Source of the DNA: an uncultured Clostridia bacterium
Lineage (GTDB): Bacteria > Bacillota > Clostridia > Christensenellales > Pumilibacteraceae
DNA length: 33,307 bases
Assembly: GCA_947588325.1 (NCBI GenBank)
Contig: CANPYH010000002.1
Coordinates: 1 to 33,307 of the forward strand
Direction: 5' to 3'
In this document: in pieces, positions 33,207 to 33,307 of the stretch
Layout of the letters: every line of letters begins with the position of its first letter
Position numbering within the stretch: position 1 is the stretch's first letter
The notes under the pieces: generated by a model
What the model saw: only the letters and a program-made list of their open reading frames with translations
What the model was told of the DNA's origin: nothing
The model's database searches: none
Translations under genes and position numbers: made by a program

Positions 33207-33307
33207 TGATTATTTACAATAACCCCCCCATTTTGTCGCAATTTTATGACAGAGATATAAAATTTATAAAAATTTGTCAGGAAAAGTATACTTTTCCTGA
33301 CACCATA

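Larger units (their letters stand above)
31321..33307. other. Gene-free region with satellite-like and tandem repeats
   Basis: No supportable gene in 2 kb; the short frames on either strand have no recognisable product. 31398-31450 can form a CCCAAGC/GCTTGGG stem. 31600-31900 is G-rich on the plus strand without recognised structure. 31951-32140 is a 95-bp tandem duplication, 32200-32900 a degenerate array of about 300-bp units, 33028-33086 a MITE arm and 33160-33206 a short tandem repeat. Confidence 0.55.

Overview
The window looks like a chromosomal segment from an uncultured, Gram-positive-type Firmicute (Clostridia; the order Christensenellales is possible but unproven). Evidence: strong AGGAGG ribosome binding sites, several lipoproteins with a ...TAC or SAC lipobox, a Spo0J-type ParB with canonical parS sites, a DUF1893 protein, an ECF transporter S component, and plant-polysaccharide-active secreted enzymes typical of gut or rumen bacteria. 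No rRNA, tRNA or CRISPR was recognised. Most genes (18 of 22) lie on the minus strand.

Layout. 1-146: C-terminal membrane anchor of a truncated surface protein. 147-987: interspersed repeats. 988-8268: a two-gene minus-strand operon, a 2036-residue lipoprotein with two Big_2 domains and 11 tandem beta-sandwich modules, followed by a GH10 xylanase lipoprotein. 8269-9880: repeats and thymidylate kinase. 9881-12128: response regulator and histidine kinase. 12253-15154: a DUF2899-type metal exporter divergent from an M3-type lipoprotein peptidase. 15256-17732: flavin reductase, GH128-like glucanase and rsmG. 17733-18069: a DnaA-box-rich gap before mnmA. 19428-22657: two redox/regulator modules (HxlR divergent from an NTF2-like protein plus FMN reductase; TetR, Fe-S aldo/keto reductase and flavodoxin). 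22674-27050: TetR, DUF1893, ECF S component and M3 oligoendopeptidase.

27051-33307 is an almost gene-free, partly very AT-rich region whose only clear gene is parB. It holds two perfect 16-bp parS sites, an inverted pair of 23-bp DnaA-box doublets, a recurrent 13-bp motif (ATTAAATCATAAC) and satellite-like direct repeats. Together with rsmG and the leftward gene orientation, this suggests an origin/centromere region, although dnaA, dnaN and parA are not in the window.

The most unusual repeated signal is a roughly 140-bp structured element, present in three near-complete copies (847-987 minus, 9753-9892 minus, 24659-24797 plus) and several truncated ones. Its loop and foot are conserved while its stem arms differ between copies yet still pair, as expected for a selected RNA or single-stranded-DNA structure. 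It is regularly followed by arms of a separate palindromic repeat starting GACAATCCCCTCAG. Two copies begin at or across the stop codon of the upstream gene.
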